Shown piece after piece: positions 5,937 to 6,099 of a stretch of DNA of 6,099 bases. This DNA comes from Magnetococcales bacterium. GTDB lineage: Bacteria > Pseudomonadota > Magnetococcia > Magnetococcales > DC0425bin3. The translations under genes and the position numbers were made by a program. The DNA lies in the NCBI GenBank assembly GCA_015229045.1, contig JADGCJ010000183.1, positions 1 to 6,099 of the forward strand. Reading direction: 5' to 3'. Every line of letters begins with the position of its first letter. The first letter of the stretch is position 1. Under the pieces are notes generated by a model that had not been told where the DNA came from, did no database searches, and worked only from the letters and a program-made list of their open reading frames with translations.

Positions 5937-5945
5937 AGGTGGCGA

Positions 5946-5966
5946 AGAATCCGCATTCTCTCTTTT
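5946..5966 (+). terminator. Weak terminator-like hairpin after the nuclease gene
   Basis: AGAAT (5946-5950) pairs with ATTCT (5955-5959) around the loop CCGC. The T-rich stretch CTCTTTT follows. The stem is only five A/T-rich pairs, so termination would be weak. Its place ten bases after the stop codon favours it. Confidence 0.25.
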
Positions 5967-6052
5967 ATATGCAAAATCTGCAATAGAAAATTCCGAAGTC
6001 AATCTTGGTACTCAAGTGACTATCGGAAGCGAGTCCGAAGGTGTGTCGTGAA

Positions 6053-6091
6053 AAGTCATTGAGATTTCGACGACTGCGGATAAGTCATTGA
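6053..6091. repeat. 10-base direct repeat with 29-base period
   Basis: AAGTCATTGA occurs at 6053-6062 and again at 6082-6091, with 19 unlike bases between. The window ends eight bases later, so a third copy cannot be judged. It could be the start of a tandem array, a pair of protein-binding sites, or chance. Confidence 0.4.
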
Positions 6092-6099
6092 ATATCAAA

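Noticed and set aside
6053..6099. Start of a CRISPR array
   Set aside because: The repeated unit is only 10 bases with 19 bases between copies, too short for a CRISPR repeat, and no cas gene is present.

Overview
The window carries six confident protein-coding genes, all on the + strand. Base composition is moderate. The protein content points to a proteobacterium that handles redox or metal signals: a tandem chemoreceptor zinc-binding (CZB) protein, a Sel1-repeat secreted protein, a di-iron ODP-type metallo-beta-lactamase-fold protein with a histidine kinase, and an Rpn/DUF4351-type nuclease. This mix would suit a magnetococcus-like or other microaerophilic, signalling-rich proteobacterium. 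That taxonomic guess is inference from gene content only.

Bases 1-4190 look like one compact operon. In order: a protein made of two CZB domains and little else (96-923); an exported protein with six exact 36-residue Sel1 repeats (931-1875); a possible tiny hydrophobic ORF (1885-1989); an ODP-like di-iron protein (1997-2854); and a soluble histidine kinase (2847-4190). The kinase start overlaps the end of the ODP gene, which suggests translational coupling. No chemoreceptor, response regulator or receiver domain lies in the window.

Bases 4191-4342 are a T/G-rich spacer leading to a small four-helix membrane protein of the DUF486/DMT type (4343-4684). Bases 4685-5069 hold no confident gene but contain coding-like fragments on both strands. 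A Rpn-like PD-(D/E)XK nuclease with a C-terminal DUF4351 follows (5070-5936). The last 160 bases hold a weak terminator-like hairpin and a 10-base direct repeat with 29-base spacing.

The best candidate for an undescribed system is the first block. My reading is that the ODP protein acts as a detachable O2/iron/redox sensor for the kinase, which has no sensor domain of its own. The kinase output may be shaped by a C-terminal Hpt-like domain that lacks its phospho-accepting histidine. The double-CZB protein may add a zinc or oxidant input. The domain calls rest on motifs read directly; the link between the proteins is inference from gene order.
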